From Alteromonas oceanisediminis (lineage in GTDB: Bacteria; Pseudomonadota; Gammaproteobacteria; Enterobacterales; Alteromonadaceae), in NCBI RefSeq assembly GCF_018474025.1, contig NZ_JAHCTA010000012.1, positions 25,192 to 89,191 of the forward strand: 64,000 nt of DNA, in the 5' to 3' direction. Shown here piece by piece: positions 9,209-17,657 of this stretch (the stretch's first letter is position 1; each line of letters begins with the position of its first letter). The notes below the pieces were generated by a model, which did not search any database, had not been told where the DNA came from, and saw only the letters and a list, made by a program, of their open reading frames with translations. A program made the position numbers and the translations under genes.

Positions 9209-10042
9209 ATGGCCGACGATACGCGCGATCCAATCGGCCAAGAGCCTGTTCAACAGCCTCTGCCGCTGGCATTTGTTCATGGAGAGGCACTGATCGAGAA
9301 GCCCGAAGACTTGTATATTCCGCCAGATGCACTGGAGGTGATTCTTGATTCATTTGAGGGGCCACTGGACTTATTGCTGTATCTCATTCGTAAGCAAAAA
9401 TTCGATATTGTCAGTATGCCAGTATTGAAAATAACTCAGCAGTACATGCAGTATGTGGATGTAATGCAGGAACTCAAACTTGAGCTTGCCGCAGAGTACC
9501 TGCTGATGGCGGCGATTTTAGCCGAAATAAAATCGCGTTTGTTACTGCCCAAACGTCCCGCCGAGGAAGAAGACGAAGGCGACCCTCGCGCTGAGTTGAT
9601 GCGTCGTTTGAAAGAATATGAAGTCATTAAAAAGGCCGCTCATGATTTGGATAGACTGCCTAGAGCTGAACGTGACCATTTCACGGCAAGCGCCATACCG
9701 GCGGACAGTATTGAGCCGATCCGCCTGTTGCCGCACACCTCACTCCAGGAGTTAACCTTAGCGTTTCAGGCGGCCATGCAACGCGCCAAAGCATTTGAAC
9801 ACCATCATATTGCCAAAGAGACGCTCTCGACACGTGAACGTATGGCCGCAATTTTACAGCGTTTATCGCTGCAGCAGTACACGCCGATGCAGCACCTTTA
9901 CACGGTTGAAGAAGGCAGGACTGGTGTGGTCGTGACATTTCTGGCGCTCCTCGAACTGACGAAAGAGGGGCTGGTAGACTGTATTCAGGCTGAGGCGTAT
10001 TCACACGTTCACGTCAAACTGAAATCGAATGATTTGCTATGA
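9209..10042 (+). CDS. scpA: Segregation and condensation protein A (kleisin)
   Basis: Kleisin subunit of the SMC-ScpAB condensin-like complex that bridges the SMC heads. The hallmark N-terminal helix region FEGPLDLLLYLIRKQKFDI is present about residues 49-67, followed by AAEYLLMAAILAEIKSRLLLP and a C-terminal winged helix with VVTFLALLELTKEGL. A GTG at 9206 directly precedes the ATG chosen here, and either could be used. The gene overlaps scpB by four bases. No smc gene is in the window, so the partner must be elsewhere. Confidence 0.93.
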   Translation: MADDTRDPIGQEPVQQPLPLAFVHGEALIEKPEDLYIPPDALEVILDSFEGPLDLLLYLIRKQKFDIVSMPVLKITQQYMQYVDVMQELKLELAAEYLLMAAILAEIKSRLLLPKRPAEEEDEGDPRAELMRRLKEYEVIKKAAHDLDRLPRAERDHFTASAIPADSIEPIRLLPHTSLQELTLAFQAAMQRAKAFEHHHIAKETLSTRERMAAILQRLSLQQYTPMQHLYTVEEGRTGVVVTFLALLELTKEGLVDCIQAEAYSHVHVKLKSNDLL

Positions 10043-10665
10043 CAAGTATCTCTAAAAAGCAGTTAAAACAGTTGGTTGAGGCCGCTATTTTTGTGGCTGA
10101 TGAGCCTTTGTCTAAAGCCCGCTTGCAACAAACCTGCTTGGCGGATTTCAATGTATCGACACTGCAATTGAATAAGGTGCTAAACGAGCTCACCGAAGAT
10201 TATGCGTCACGTGGTATTCAGTTGGTCGAGCTGGCCTCAGGGTATCGTTTCCAATCCAATGATGCATTGAGTCCGTGGTTATCAACATTGTGGCAAGAGA
10301 ATGCGCCACGTTTATCGCGTGCTTTATTGGAAACACTGGCGTTAATTGCCTACCGTCAACCCATCACTCGCGGTGAAATTGAAGATGTTCGCGGCGTTGC
10401 TGTGAGTAGTAATATCATGCGAACCCTGATGGAGCGTGAGTGGGTGAAAGCCATTGGCCACAAGGAAGTTCCGGGTCGGCCGGCGCTTTATGCGACTACC
10501 GATCGGTTTTTAGACTATTTTGGGTTAAAATCGTTAAACGAATTACCGACTGAAGCTGCATTTGACGCGTTACTGTCCGACAATCAGACAGCAGACGATG
10601 CTTCTCCACCGACTACTATGGGGGATCGAGATCCCGATGAACCCAGTAAAGAGCATTTACATTAA
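10039..10665 (+). CDS. scpB: Segregation and condensation protein B
   Basis: Winged-helix accessory protein of the condensin complex that binds ScpA. The 208 residues contain two winged-helix domains with conserved LVEAAIFVADEPLS, LALIAYRQPITRGEIEDVRGV and VPGRPALYATTDRFLDYFGL. Start overlaps scpA (ATGA) and stop overlaps rluB (TAATG), showing a tightly packed operon. The last about 35 residues are acidic and low-complexity, common in this family. Confidence 0.94.
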   Translation: MTSISKKQLKQLVEAAIFVADEPLSKARLQQTCLADFNVSTLQLNKVLNELTEDYASRGIQLVELASGYRFQSNDALSPWLSTLWQENAPRLSRALLETLALIAYRQPITRGEIEDVRGVAVSSNIMRTLMEREWVKAIGHKEVPGRPALYATTDRFLDYFGLKSLNELPTEAAFDALLSDNQTADDASPPTTMGDRDPDEPSKEHLH

Positions 10666-11537
10666 TGAGTGAAAAACTACAAAAAATCCTCGCAACCTAC
10701 GGCTTAGGTTCACGTCGTGAGATGGAAAAATGGATAGCAGATGGTCGGGTCTCTGTGGATGGCACCACGGCGACACTGGGTGACCGCGCCGAAGCTTCAG
10801 CGCAGATCCGCGTGGATGGGCATATCATCACGGGCGTGGATAAAGAAACCTCCTGCCGCGTGCTGATGTACAACAAACCTGAGGGCGAATTATGCAGCCG
10901 CAGCGATCCACAAGGTCGTAGCACTGTTTTTGACCGCTTACCCCAGATCAAACCCGGCCGATGGATCGCCGTCGGGCGCTTAGATATTAATACATCCGGT
11001 TTGTTGCTGTTCACCAACGATGGTGAGTTGGCAAATCGATTGATGCACCCTAAACATGAAGTGGAGCGCGAATACGCCGTGCGCGTGTTCGGAGAGGTTG
11101 GCCCGACGCATATTAAAGCGCTCAAAAAAGGCGTTAAGCTGGATGATGGCGTGGCTAAATTTACTTCCATCAAAGCAAAATCACGTTCCAGTGAGGATGA
11201 AAGTCTGAATCAGTGGTTCAACGTAACCCTGTCGGAAGGCAGAAATCGTGAAGTTCGCCGCTTGTGGGAGTCTCAAGGGGCGCAGGTAAGCCGACTTATC
11301 CGTGTTCGTTATGGTGCGCTGGAACTGAAAAAGCGATTACCTCAGGGAGCATGGATCGAACTGGGGCTGGATGATATCAATGCACTAAGAGGCATGGTGA
11401 AACTTCAACCGGAGACTGAATCGAAGGTCGTCGATAAACTTTCTCAGCTTGATCATGCGCGCTTGTCTCGCATGCGTCGTTCAGTAAAAAAACATAAATT
11501 GATCAAAGCGCGTCATCATAAATTTCAAACGAAATAA
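10665..11537 (+). CDS. rluB: 23S rRNA pseudouridine(2605) synthase
   Basis: RsuA/RluB family pseudouridine synthase that modifies helix 93 of 23S rRNA. Residues about 1-60 form an S4 RNA-binding domain (LQKILATYGLGSRREMEKWI). The catalytic motif is GRLDINTSGLLLFTNDG with the essential Asp, followed by GRNREVRRLWES. Length is 290 residues with a basic C-terminal tail (RRSVKKHKLIKARHHK). Last gene of the plus-strand operon; the next gene is convergent. Confidence 0.93.
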   Translation: MSEKLQKILATYGLGSRREMEKWIADGRVSVDGTTATLGDRAEASAQIRVDGHIITGVDKETSCRVLMYNKPEGELCSRSDPQGRSTVFDRLPQIKPGRWIAVGRLDINTSGLLLFTNDGELANRLMHPKHEVEREYAVRVFGEVGPTHIKALKKGVKLDDGVAKFTSIKAKSRSSEDESLNQWFNVTLSEGRNREVRRLWESQGAQVSRLIRVRYGALELKKRLPQGAWIELGLDDINALRGMVKLQPETESKVVDKLSQLDHARLSRMRRSVKKHKLIKARHHKFQTK

Positions 11538-11553
11538 CGTTGTTAACGGGTAT

Positions 11554-12255
11554 TTATTCTCCGCTGAAACGTCTGACCACTTTAGCCGCCGTTGTTGCAT
11601 CGTCTATGACTAAATTGACATCACGGTGCAGCACGATTTCACCACTCACTTCGCTTCCTTTTTCGATTCGAAGTGTGGGTTTGTTTTGCTGGTTCCAACC
11701 TTTATTGTTTGAACGTTCATAAATAATATCGCCCATAACAACGCTGTTATTAAATAGATGGATGTCACCATTAACCGTTTCAACGTCTTCTCCTACAAGC
11801 GTATTGTTCAATGAAATATCACCGTTGACGGTTTCGACATCCCCCGACACATCACCAGCGGCATCAATGCTGATATCGCCGTTAACAGACTCTACGTCAT
11901 CGTGGGCTTTAAAACGCTCTCCTATTTGAATGTCGCCGTTGACTATTTCAACGGACTCAACGGTCACGTCGTTTTTAATCGATATGCTGCCATTGACCGT
12001 GGACACTTCCTGAGCCGTTACCCTGTTGTGCAATGTTACGCTGCCGTTGACCGACGATACATCGTTGACTTGTTTGCCTTCCGACACAGATACGTCACCT
12101 AACACACTGCTCATTGACCTATCATCCTCTAAATCGAATTCATAATCGCCTTTTGCAGGGCCACCCACATGAATAATACAGCCTGACAAAAGCGTTACTG
12201 ATGATGCAATTACGAGCGCGGATACAAGAGTTTTTTTAGTATGAGGTAAAGTCAT
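11554..12255 (-). CDS. Lipoprotein with six tandem VNG beta-strand repeats (DUF4097-like)
   Basis: Predicted exported lipoprotein: a hydrophobic leader ends at LLSGC with the lipidated Cys at 26. From about residue 60 to 170 there are six copies of a roughly 18-21-residue unit built on V-x-x-V-N-G-(S/D)-I-x-(I/L), for example ETVNGDISL and ETVNGDIHL. This pattern suggests a right-handed beta-solenoid as in the DUF4097 adhesin-like families. The C-terminal part (EVSGEIVLHRDVNL) continues the strand pattern. Function unknown. It is convergent with rluB and has its own upstream region of about 260 bp. Confidence 0.75.
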   Translation of the reverse strand: MTLPHTKKTLVSALVIASSVTLLSGCIIHVGGPAKGDYEFDLEDDRSMSSVLGDVSVSEGKQVNDVSSVNGSVTLHNRVTAQEVSTVNGSISIKNDVTVESVEIVNGDIQIGERFKAHDDVESVNGDISIDAAGDVSGDVETVNGDISLNNTLVGEDVETVNGDIHLFNNSVVMGDIIYERSNNKGWNQQNKPTLRIEKGSEVSGEIVLHRDVNLVIDDATTAAKVVRRFSGE

Positions 12256-12463
12256 GGTCGATTTCCTTAGTGTTGTAATTAACGATACTTGTTGGTGTCG
12301 TCGTCATTTCTGTGGTGGCATTGCACCAACTGTGCCAGTCTAAAATAACTAAGTAAATCAATTGGATAAATAGTTTTACGGCCGCATATGTTGCATATTT
12401 AGTAGCGCAACAAGCGAAAAGTTCGCGTAAATGACTAAAGGCTAACGAGCCAATACAGCTCAC

Positions 12464-12494
12464 AAAAAAGCCGCGATACTGGCGTCATCGCGGC
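12464..12494 (-). terminator. Rho-independent terminator after bamE
   Basis: On the minus strand, an 8-bp stem (GCCGCGAT / ATCGCGGC) with a 9-nt loop is followed by six T residues, 22 bp after the bamE stop. Confidence 0.85.
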
Positions 12495-12516
12495 TGCATG
12501 AATAGGGTAAGTAAAC

Positions 12517-12867
12517 TTATTGGTCGAGCGGTGTGTTAAAGTCTTCCGATAGTTCAAAGTCACCTTCGACTTTGGCCACTTTGTCATCCTCGAAATCAAT
12601 AATCAAAGACTTTTTAAAATCTTCACCACGCTTGCTCATACCGCGCTTCATTTCATACAGGTAATACCAGGTATCATGGTCAAAAGAATCTTGAACGACA
12701 GGGTTTCCAAGCACGTAAATAACCTGTTCTTTATTCATACCAATGCGCAATTTTTTAACGTCGCGTTCGTCCAAAAAGTTTCCCTGAGGAACATCGATAC
12801 GATAGATCCAGTTTGAGCAACCTGAAAGAAACAGTGATAACGACAAAATGACAGCAAAAAACTTCAT
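12517..12867 (-). CDS. bamE: Outer-membrane assembly lipoprotein BamE (SmpA/OmlA)
   Basis: Small lipoprotein of the BAM complex that folds beta-barrels into the outer membrane. The ATG at 12867 (ribosome-binding site AAGG upstream) gives a leader MKFFAVILSLSLFLSGC with the lipid-attachment Cys at 17. The mature part has the BamE fold signature: QGNFLDERDVKKLRIGMNK, then VIYVLGNPV and DTWYYLYE. The protein has 116 residues, as expected. It lies downstream of recN, a conserved gammaproteobacterial neighbourhood (nadK-recN-bamE). Confidence 0.92.
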   Translation of the reverse strand: MKFFAVILSLSLFLSGCSNWIYRIDVPQGNFLDERDVKKLRIGMNKEQVIYVLGNPVVQDSFDHDTWYYLYEMKRGMSKRGEDFKKSLIIDFEDDKVAKVEGDFELSEDFNTPLDQ

Positions 12868-13037
12868 GCGAACCTTAATGAGTAAAGTGATTAAAATGGC
12901 ACCGTATTGCGCCAACGCAGCCTAAACGCTGAACTGGGCAACGCGCCGAGCATGCTACCTCAGCACGGTATGACCAATCAATAACTAATTAGTTCGATCG
13001 CAATAAACGCCCGCCCAGCCAAAACGCGGCTCACGCT

Positions 13038-14708
13038 TTATTGAGCAACATTTTCCAGTAAAGAGCGCGCGTTAGATAACGCACTTTCTGTGACCTTATC
13101 ACCGGCCAATAGGCGCGCTAATTCAGAAATCCTGTCGTCTGCGCTCAGGTTGAGTATCTGTGTTTCGGTGTTATTTCCCGTTACCTGCTTAGTCACAAAC
13201 AGTTGGTTGTGTGCCTGAGCCGCTACTTGGGGTAAGTGAGTGACGCACAGTACTTGCGCATGCTTACCCATGGTACGCAGTAACTGACCAACAATGCTCG
13301 CCGTTGGGCCACTGATGCCCGTATCAACCTCATCGAAAATTAAGGTCGGTATCGCGCCGTTATTCGATGCAATAACGTGCATCGCTAACCCGATGCGGGC
13401 CAACTCTCCACCCGATACCACTTTATCTAAACTGTCGGCCTTCTGACCTGGGTTGGTTGCGATTAAAAACGTCACATCATCGCTGCCTAACGCGCTGCGC
13501 TTCTCGGGCGAAAACGCGACGTCGATACTGAGTGTTGCATGCGGCATGTTCATGCGCTGTATTTGCGTTTCAATCGCCGCTGCCAGCTCTATTGCATGCG
13601 CCTGGCGAGACTCACTCAAGCGTTGTGCTGCTTGATTGTAATCAGCCTTTAGCTTATCAAGACGGGTTTGCATGTCTTCCAGTTCGTCACTGGCATTATG
13701 AATATCGCTCAGTTCTTGTGCCAGTGTCATATGGTGCGAATACAACATTTCCGGCATCACCTGATGCTTTCTGGCCAGTTCGTTAACTTTGTCGAAGCGG
13801 GCTTGAACCTCAGCAATTTCAGCAGGATCAACGTCCAAATCTTCGTTATAAGCGCGCAGCTCAGTGGCAGCCTCTTTAACCTGAATGGCTGCTTCGTTGA
13901 GGAGACTCACAATGGGTTCAAGTGCGGGATCGCTGTCACACAAATCTTGCAGGCTATCGACGCTTTGCTGAATGGCGCTGAGAGCATTAAATTCATCATC
14001 GTCATAAAGACGCGCATAACTGTGTTGTGTCTCTTCTAACAATGCCTGGCTGTTACTCAAGCGCTTGTGTTCTATTTCCAGTGATTCAAATTCAGTATCG
14101 CCCAAACCAAACTCATCAAGTTCACTAACCTGATAGCTCAACAGTTGAACGCGATCTTCTCGAGCCTGTGCCTGGGACTGTAAATATTCAAAGCGCGATT
14201 GCGCTTCATTCAATACTTTGTAGGCGGACTGTGTCTGAGTGACCAGTTCTGGATGCTCTGCGAAATTATCCAACAACTGTCGCTGAACTGAATCTTTTAA
14301 CAATGACTGGTGCGCATTCTGACCGTGAATACTGATCAGAAACGCGCCGAGTTGTTTGAGCTGCTGCAACGACACCGGAATACCGTTGATAAATGCCTTA
14401 GAACGCCCCTCAGCCGAAATAACACGGCGTATAAAACATTCTCCCTCATCGTCAAGTTCGTGCTCAACCAACCACTGCTGAACTTTCGTGCGATTATTGA
14501 TATCGAAATGCGCGATGATCTCTGCCTTCGCAGCACCAGAGCGCACCATATTGGCGTCTGCACGCCCTCCAATACATAGAGAAAGCGCATCAATACCAAT
14601 GGATTTGCCCGCACCCGTTTCACCGGTAATCGCAGACATACCCTCTGCCAGCGAAAGACTGATATTTTTAACGACAGCAAAATTCTGAATGGACAAATGA
14701 GTCAGCAT
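13038..14708 (-). CDS. recN: DNA repair ATPase RecN
   Basis: SMC-like ATPase acting in double-strand break repair. The N terminus LTHLSIQNFAVVKNISLSL leads to the Walker A GETGAGKS. The middle is a coiled coil of about 300 residues. The C-terminal half has the ABC signature VSGGELARIGLA and Walker B LIFDEVDTGISG. The ATG at 14708 is preferred over a TTG three codons upstream, giving 556 residues. Two tandem LexA boxes lie just upstream, so the gene should be strongly SOS-induced as in E. coli. Confidence 0.95.
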   Translation of the reverse strand: MLTHLSIQNFAVVKNISLSLAEGMSAITGETGAGKSIGIDALSLCIGGRADANMVRSGAAKAEIIAHFDINNRTKVQQWLVEHELDDEGECFIRRVISAEGRSKAFINGIPVSLQQLKQLGAFLISIHGQNAHQSLLKDSVQRQLLDNFAEHPELVTQTQSAYKVLNEAQSRFEYLQSQAQAREDRVQLLSYQVSELDEFGLGDTEFESLEIEHKRLSNSQALLEETQHSYARLYDDDEFNALSAIQQSVDSLQDLCDSDPALEPIVSLLNEAAIQVKEAATELRAYNEDLDVDPAEIAEVQARFDKVNELARKHQVMPEMLYSHHMTLAQELSDIHNASDELEDMQTRLDKLKADYNQAAQRLSESRQAHAIELAAAIETQIQRMNMPHATLSIDVAFSPEKRSALGSDDVTFLIATNPGQKADSLDKVVSGGELARIGLAMHVIASNNGAIPTLIFDEVDTGISGPTASIVGQLLRTMGKHAQVLCVTHLPQVAAQAHNQLFVTKQVTGNNTETQILNLSADDRISELARLLAGDKVTESALSNARSLLENVAQ

Positions 14709-14715
14709 AATTAAC

Positions 14716-14754
14716 AACTAGGTTTATATACAGTATGTGTAAATATATACAGTA
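14716..14754 (-). promoter_or_regulatory. Tandem LexA (SOS) boxes upstream of recN
   Basis: On the minus strand two 20-bp copies begin TACTGTATATA: one at 14735-14754 and one at 14716-14735, overlapping by one base. Each has a perfect left half and an imperfect right half (CAC or TAG instead of CAG). The proximal box closely resembles a known E. coli recN SOS box. It lies 8-27 bp before the recN ATG. Confidence 0.78.
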
Positions 14755-14842
14755 TTTGGCGTTTGTAAAGGGGGGCAGGAAAAAACTGTCATCTTTTACT
14801 CAGTCCCTGTATCAGGGCCTACAAACAACAATGCCAACCATC

Positions 14843-15718
14843 TCAATACAGTTTGCTGCCCCAGCCGAGCTTGTTCCGCAACACGGTGAAGTAGTTGTAC
14901 CCTTTGGGATGAACCAGCGATAAGCGGTCAGGGTTTTTGCGCACGCGTATTTCGTCGCCTGGCAGCACGGGGAGAACAATATGACTGTCGCAGCTTACCT
15001 GTAAATTACTGCTATTGACTTTGGATACACGCATCGATACCGCGCTGTTGGCGTCGACAACAATAGGGCGGCTACTTAATGTATGCGGAAACATTGGCAC
15101 CAAGGTTAATGCATCTAATTTAGGCATAAGAATTGGCCCACCACCACTGAGTGAATAGGCGGTCGAGCCTGTCGGCGTGGCGATAATCAAACCGTCGGAT
15201 CGTTGCGAAAATACAAATTGGTCGTCGATATAAACTTCAAACTCCATCATGTGCGCCACTTTGCCGTGGTGCAGCACGACTTCATTGACGGCTGAGCTAG
15301 CGCTTTTTAACTTTTCATGACGGAACACTTCCACTTCGAGTAAAAAGCGCTGTTCGGTGACGCTGTCACCGTTGAAAATTAAATCCAACTGTTGCTGAAT
15401 ATCGTCGGGGTTGATGTCTGTGAGAAACCCAAGATTGCCGCGGTTTACTCCCACAACGTCGACATTGAAACGGGCCAGCACGCGCGCAGCGCCAATCATT
15501 TTCCCATCACCACCGACAACAATGGCTAAGTCGGCTTGCTTACCAATATCAACCAGGCTGCACGGAATAATATCGTTACCTGCAAATTCTTCCGCAATGT
15601 GCTCTTCAATCAATACGGTGCAATCGCGGGCACGCAGATAATCAATAACCGCTGCAAGGCTAATTTGTGTGCCTTCGTGTGCAGATTTCCCAATCAAACC
15701 AACGGTTTTATACGCCAT
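14843..15718 (-). CDS. nadK: NAD kinase
   Basis: Phosphorylates NAD to NADP using ATP. The 291-residue protein shows the catalytic [13 protein letters not shown] motif, [15 protein letters not shown] and the [13 protein letters not shown] loop, and ends LGWGSKLY. Size is that of the proteobacterial enzyme (about 292). It is upstream of recN on the same strand, separated by a region carrying the SOS boxes, so recN is probably transcribed independently. Confidence 0.95.
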   Translation of the reverse strand: MAYKTVGLIGKSAHEGTQISLAAVIDYLRARDCTVLIEEHIAEEFAGNDIIPCSLVDIGKQADLAIVVGGDGKMIGAARVLARFNVDVVGVNRGNLGFLTDINPDDIQQQLDLIFNGDSVTEQRFLLEVEVFRHEKLKSASSAVNEVVLHHGKVAHMMEFEVYIDDQFVFSQRSDGLIIATPTGSTAYSLSGGGPILMPKLDALTLVPMFPHTLSSRPIVVDANSAVSMRVSKVNSSNLQVSCDSHIVLPVLPGDEIRVRKNPDRLSLVHPKGYNYFTVLRNKLGWGSKLY

Positions 15719-15773
15719 ATGTGAGTCACTAAAGTCGCAGATAATGGCTGCACGTTAGCATAATTTATGTCGC

Positions 15774-16541
15774 CTAGCGACAGGTCCAGCCACCATCTAA
15801 AATCAGCGTTTGTCCGGTGATGTTGCGAGCGGAGTTGCTGAGCAAAAACAACGCCGTATCTGCCAGTTCGTTCACGTCAATAAACGCTTTTTTCGGCATC
15901 GGCTCTAGCATGATTTTGTTGATAACATCGGCTTCACTAATCTTGTTCTCGAGCGCTTGCGCTTTGATTTGTTGCTCTACCAACGGCGTTTTAACATAGG
16001 CAGGGCAGAGAGTATTAATCGTTACATCGCAGTCGCCGGTCTCCAGTGCCACGGTTTTCGCGAAACCGAGTAGGCCATGCTTCGCCGCAACATAGGCAGA
16101 TTTAAACGGCGATGCTATCACCGAGTGGATCGAGCCCACGTTAATGATCCGTCCAAAATTCTGTGCGCGCATGTGAGGCAAAAATGCCTGCGTCAATAAC
16201 GCTGGCCCAACGAGCATAACATTGATCAATTGTTGCCATTTATGTGCTGGAAAATCCTCCAGTTTCGCAACGTGCTGTATACCTGCGTTGTTGATTAGCA
16301 CATCCACCGGTGTATCGGCGAGTATGTCGGGCAGCGCCGCCACGTCGTCAGCGTTACACACATCCACGCCCACCGCGTTTGCCGAAAAGCCTTGCCCGCT
16401 CAGCTTGTCAGCCGCAGCCTGAGCGGCGGCTTTGTTCACATCGGCAATAATCACAAAGAAACCGGACTGCGCCAGCTTCTCGGCAATGCCATAACCGATG
16501 CCACTGGCACCCCCGGTGATCAATACATTTTTAGTGGTCAT
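15774..16541 (-). CDS. bdhA: 3-hydroxybutyrate dehydrogenase
   Basis: Short-chain dehydrogenase oxidising (R)-3-hydroxybutyrate to acetoacetate with NAD. The Rossmann loop is TGGASGIGYGIA near the N terminus. The catalytic residues are the Ser in NVGSIHS and the YVAAKHG motif (Y-x-x-x-K). The end TGQTLILDGGWTCR is typical of BdhA, and length is 255. The start overlaps the PHB depolymerase stop by four bases, so the two products are made together: the depolymerase releases 3-hydroxybutyrate and this enzyme consumes it. Confidence 0.9.
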   Translation of the reverse strand: MTTKNVLITGGASGIGYGIAEKLAQSGFFVIIADVNKAAAQAAADKLSGQGFSANAVGVDVCNADDVAALPDILADTPVDVLINNAGIQHVAKLEDFPAHKWQQLINVMLVGPALLTQAFLPHMRAQNFGRIINVGSIHSVIASPFKSAYVAAKHGLLGFAKTVALETGDCDVTINTLCPAYVKTPLVEQQIKAQALENKISEADVINKIMLEPMPKKAFIDVNELADTALFLLSNSARNITGQTLILDGGWTCR

Positions 16542-17614
16542 TGAGATTTTTCCTTAAAACTGTTTGCAGCTAATGCGCGCGCCATATTCTCCACGGCGAT
16601 GATCTGCGGGCCATTCTTGTTCGCGTAGTTTTCGTCAGTGTATCCCCACCAATCCCAGCAACCTTGCGGATTGAGAGGCATAAACAAAGACTTTTTCGTT
16701 TGCGGATAAAGCACGACCATTTGATTGGTGTCGGCCCACGCATTGAGTCCTGTTTGGGTGGCGTAGGCGTCACCCACGGCCCCCATGTATTGGTTGCAGC
16801 CATGAAAACTGATGTGTAGCTCACAGCTTCCGCTAGCGTTGTCTTGTTCACACTCGGTGGGCACATAGACAACCCCTTCATCCGCCAGTGAACTTGCTGC
16901 TTCCTTTCCTAGCGCTTGCTGATCAAAACGATAAAGTTTGCCGCTGGATTGGGTTGGCTTGTCTGCCAGAGGGCCGCGAATATGTGTCAGCAACGCGCCG
17001 GCAGCATCATAGTCGCATGCGCCTATAAACGGAGCGGCAGATTGATCGCACTGCGTGCCGTTTTGCTCGGTGGGGAAATGATGCGCAAAGGGTTTATCAT
17101 TCACATAACGCACATGCTCTTCGCCAGCCCACTGAGTATACTGCGCAACAAGTGCGTCAGCGGCGCCACGGTTGACCGTGGTGTCAGCGGTACCATGCAG
17201 GATCCATACTTTGCTACCGGCAAGATGCTCAAGAGGCGCTATGACCCCCGCGTCTTCATATAAGGTGGCTTGTTGTGATAGCGCATCAACCTCAATTGGT
17301 GGTTCCATTTTAGACACGCACTGACTTAACGCGATGCCGATATCGCCTTGTGCACAAAAATACGGGCCTGCACCAATCACACCAATACCAGTGACCCAGT
17401 CACTGTGGGCAAGATGGAATTGAGTCGCCATGTAACCTCCCGATGAGAGGCCACTTACCGTCGTGTTCTCCAACGTAAGATTGAGCGCCGGTAACGTTTC
17501 TGCTGCAATCGAATGCGACCCGCAGGCAAACAGAGATGTCAGGCTAAGCGCCAGTGCTTTGCATTTCGCTAAGCGTTTTTTGCTCGAACGTGGTGATTGA
17601 GTGAGTGTTGTCAT
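16538..17614 (-). CDS. Secreted short-chain-length polyhydroxybutyrate depolymerase (type 2 catalytic domain)
   Basis: Exported alpha/beta-hydrolase of 358 residues that should degrade extracellular PHB or its oligomers. A Sec signal (KALALSLTSLFACGSHSIAAE) precedes the mature protein. The nucleophile elbow is GLSSGGYMATQ (about residues 55-65). Later segments SFHGCNQYMGAVGD, VLYPQTKKS and NPQGCWDWWGYT are characteristic of this depolymerase type. No separate substrate-binding or linker domain follows, so it may prefer oligomers or amorphous polymer. Adjacent bdhA, permease and esterase genes support a PHB-use role. Confidence 0.85.
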   Translation of the reverse strand: MTTLTQSPRSSKKRLAKCKALALSLTSLFACGSHSIAAETLPALNLTLENTTVSGLSSGGYMATQFHLAHSDWVTGIGVIGAGPYFCAQGDIGIALSQCVSKMEPPIEVDALSQQATLYEDAGVIAPLEHLAGSKVWILHGTADTTVNRGAADALVAQYTQWAGEEHVRYVNDKPFAHHFPTEQNGTQCDQSAAPFIGACDYDAAGALLTHIRGPLADKPTQSSGKLYRFDQQALGKEAASSLADEGVVYVPTECEQDNASGSCELHISFHGCNQYMGAVGDAYATQTGLNAWADTNQMVVLYPQTKKSLFMPLNPQGCWDWWGYTDENYANKNGPQIIAVENMARALAANSFKEKSQ

Positions 17615-17657
17615 GGAAATCCTTTATCGTAACGATGATCAAATAATTGGCGCAATT

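Noticed and set aside
11750..12080. Regular repeats as a CRISPR array
   Set aside because: The repeats encode protein strands in one open frame with a lipoprotein signal; units are not identical and no cas genes are near.
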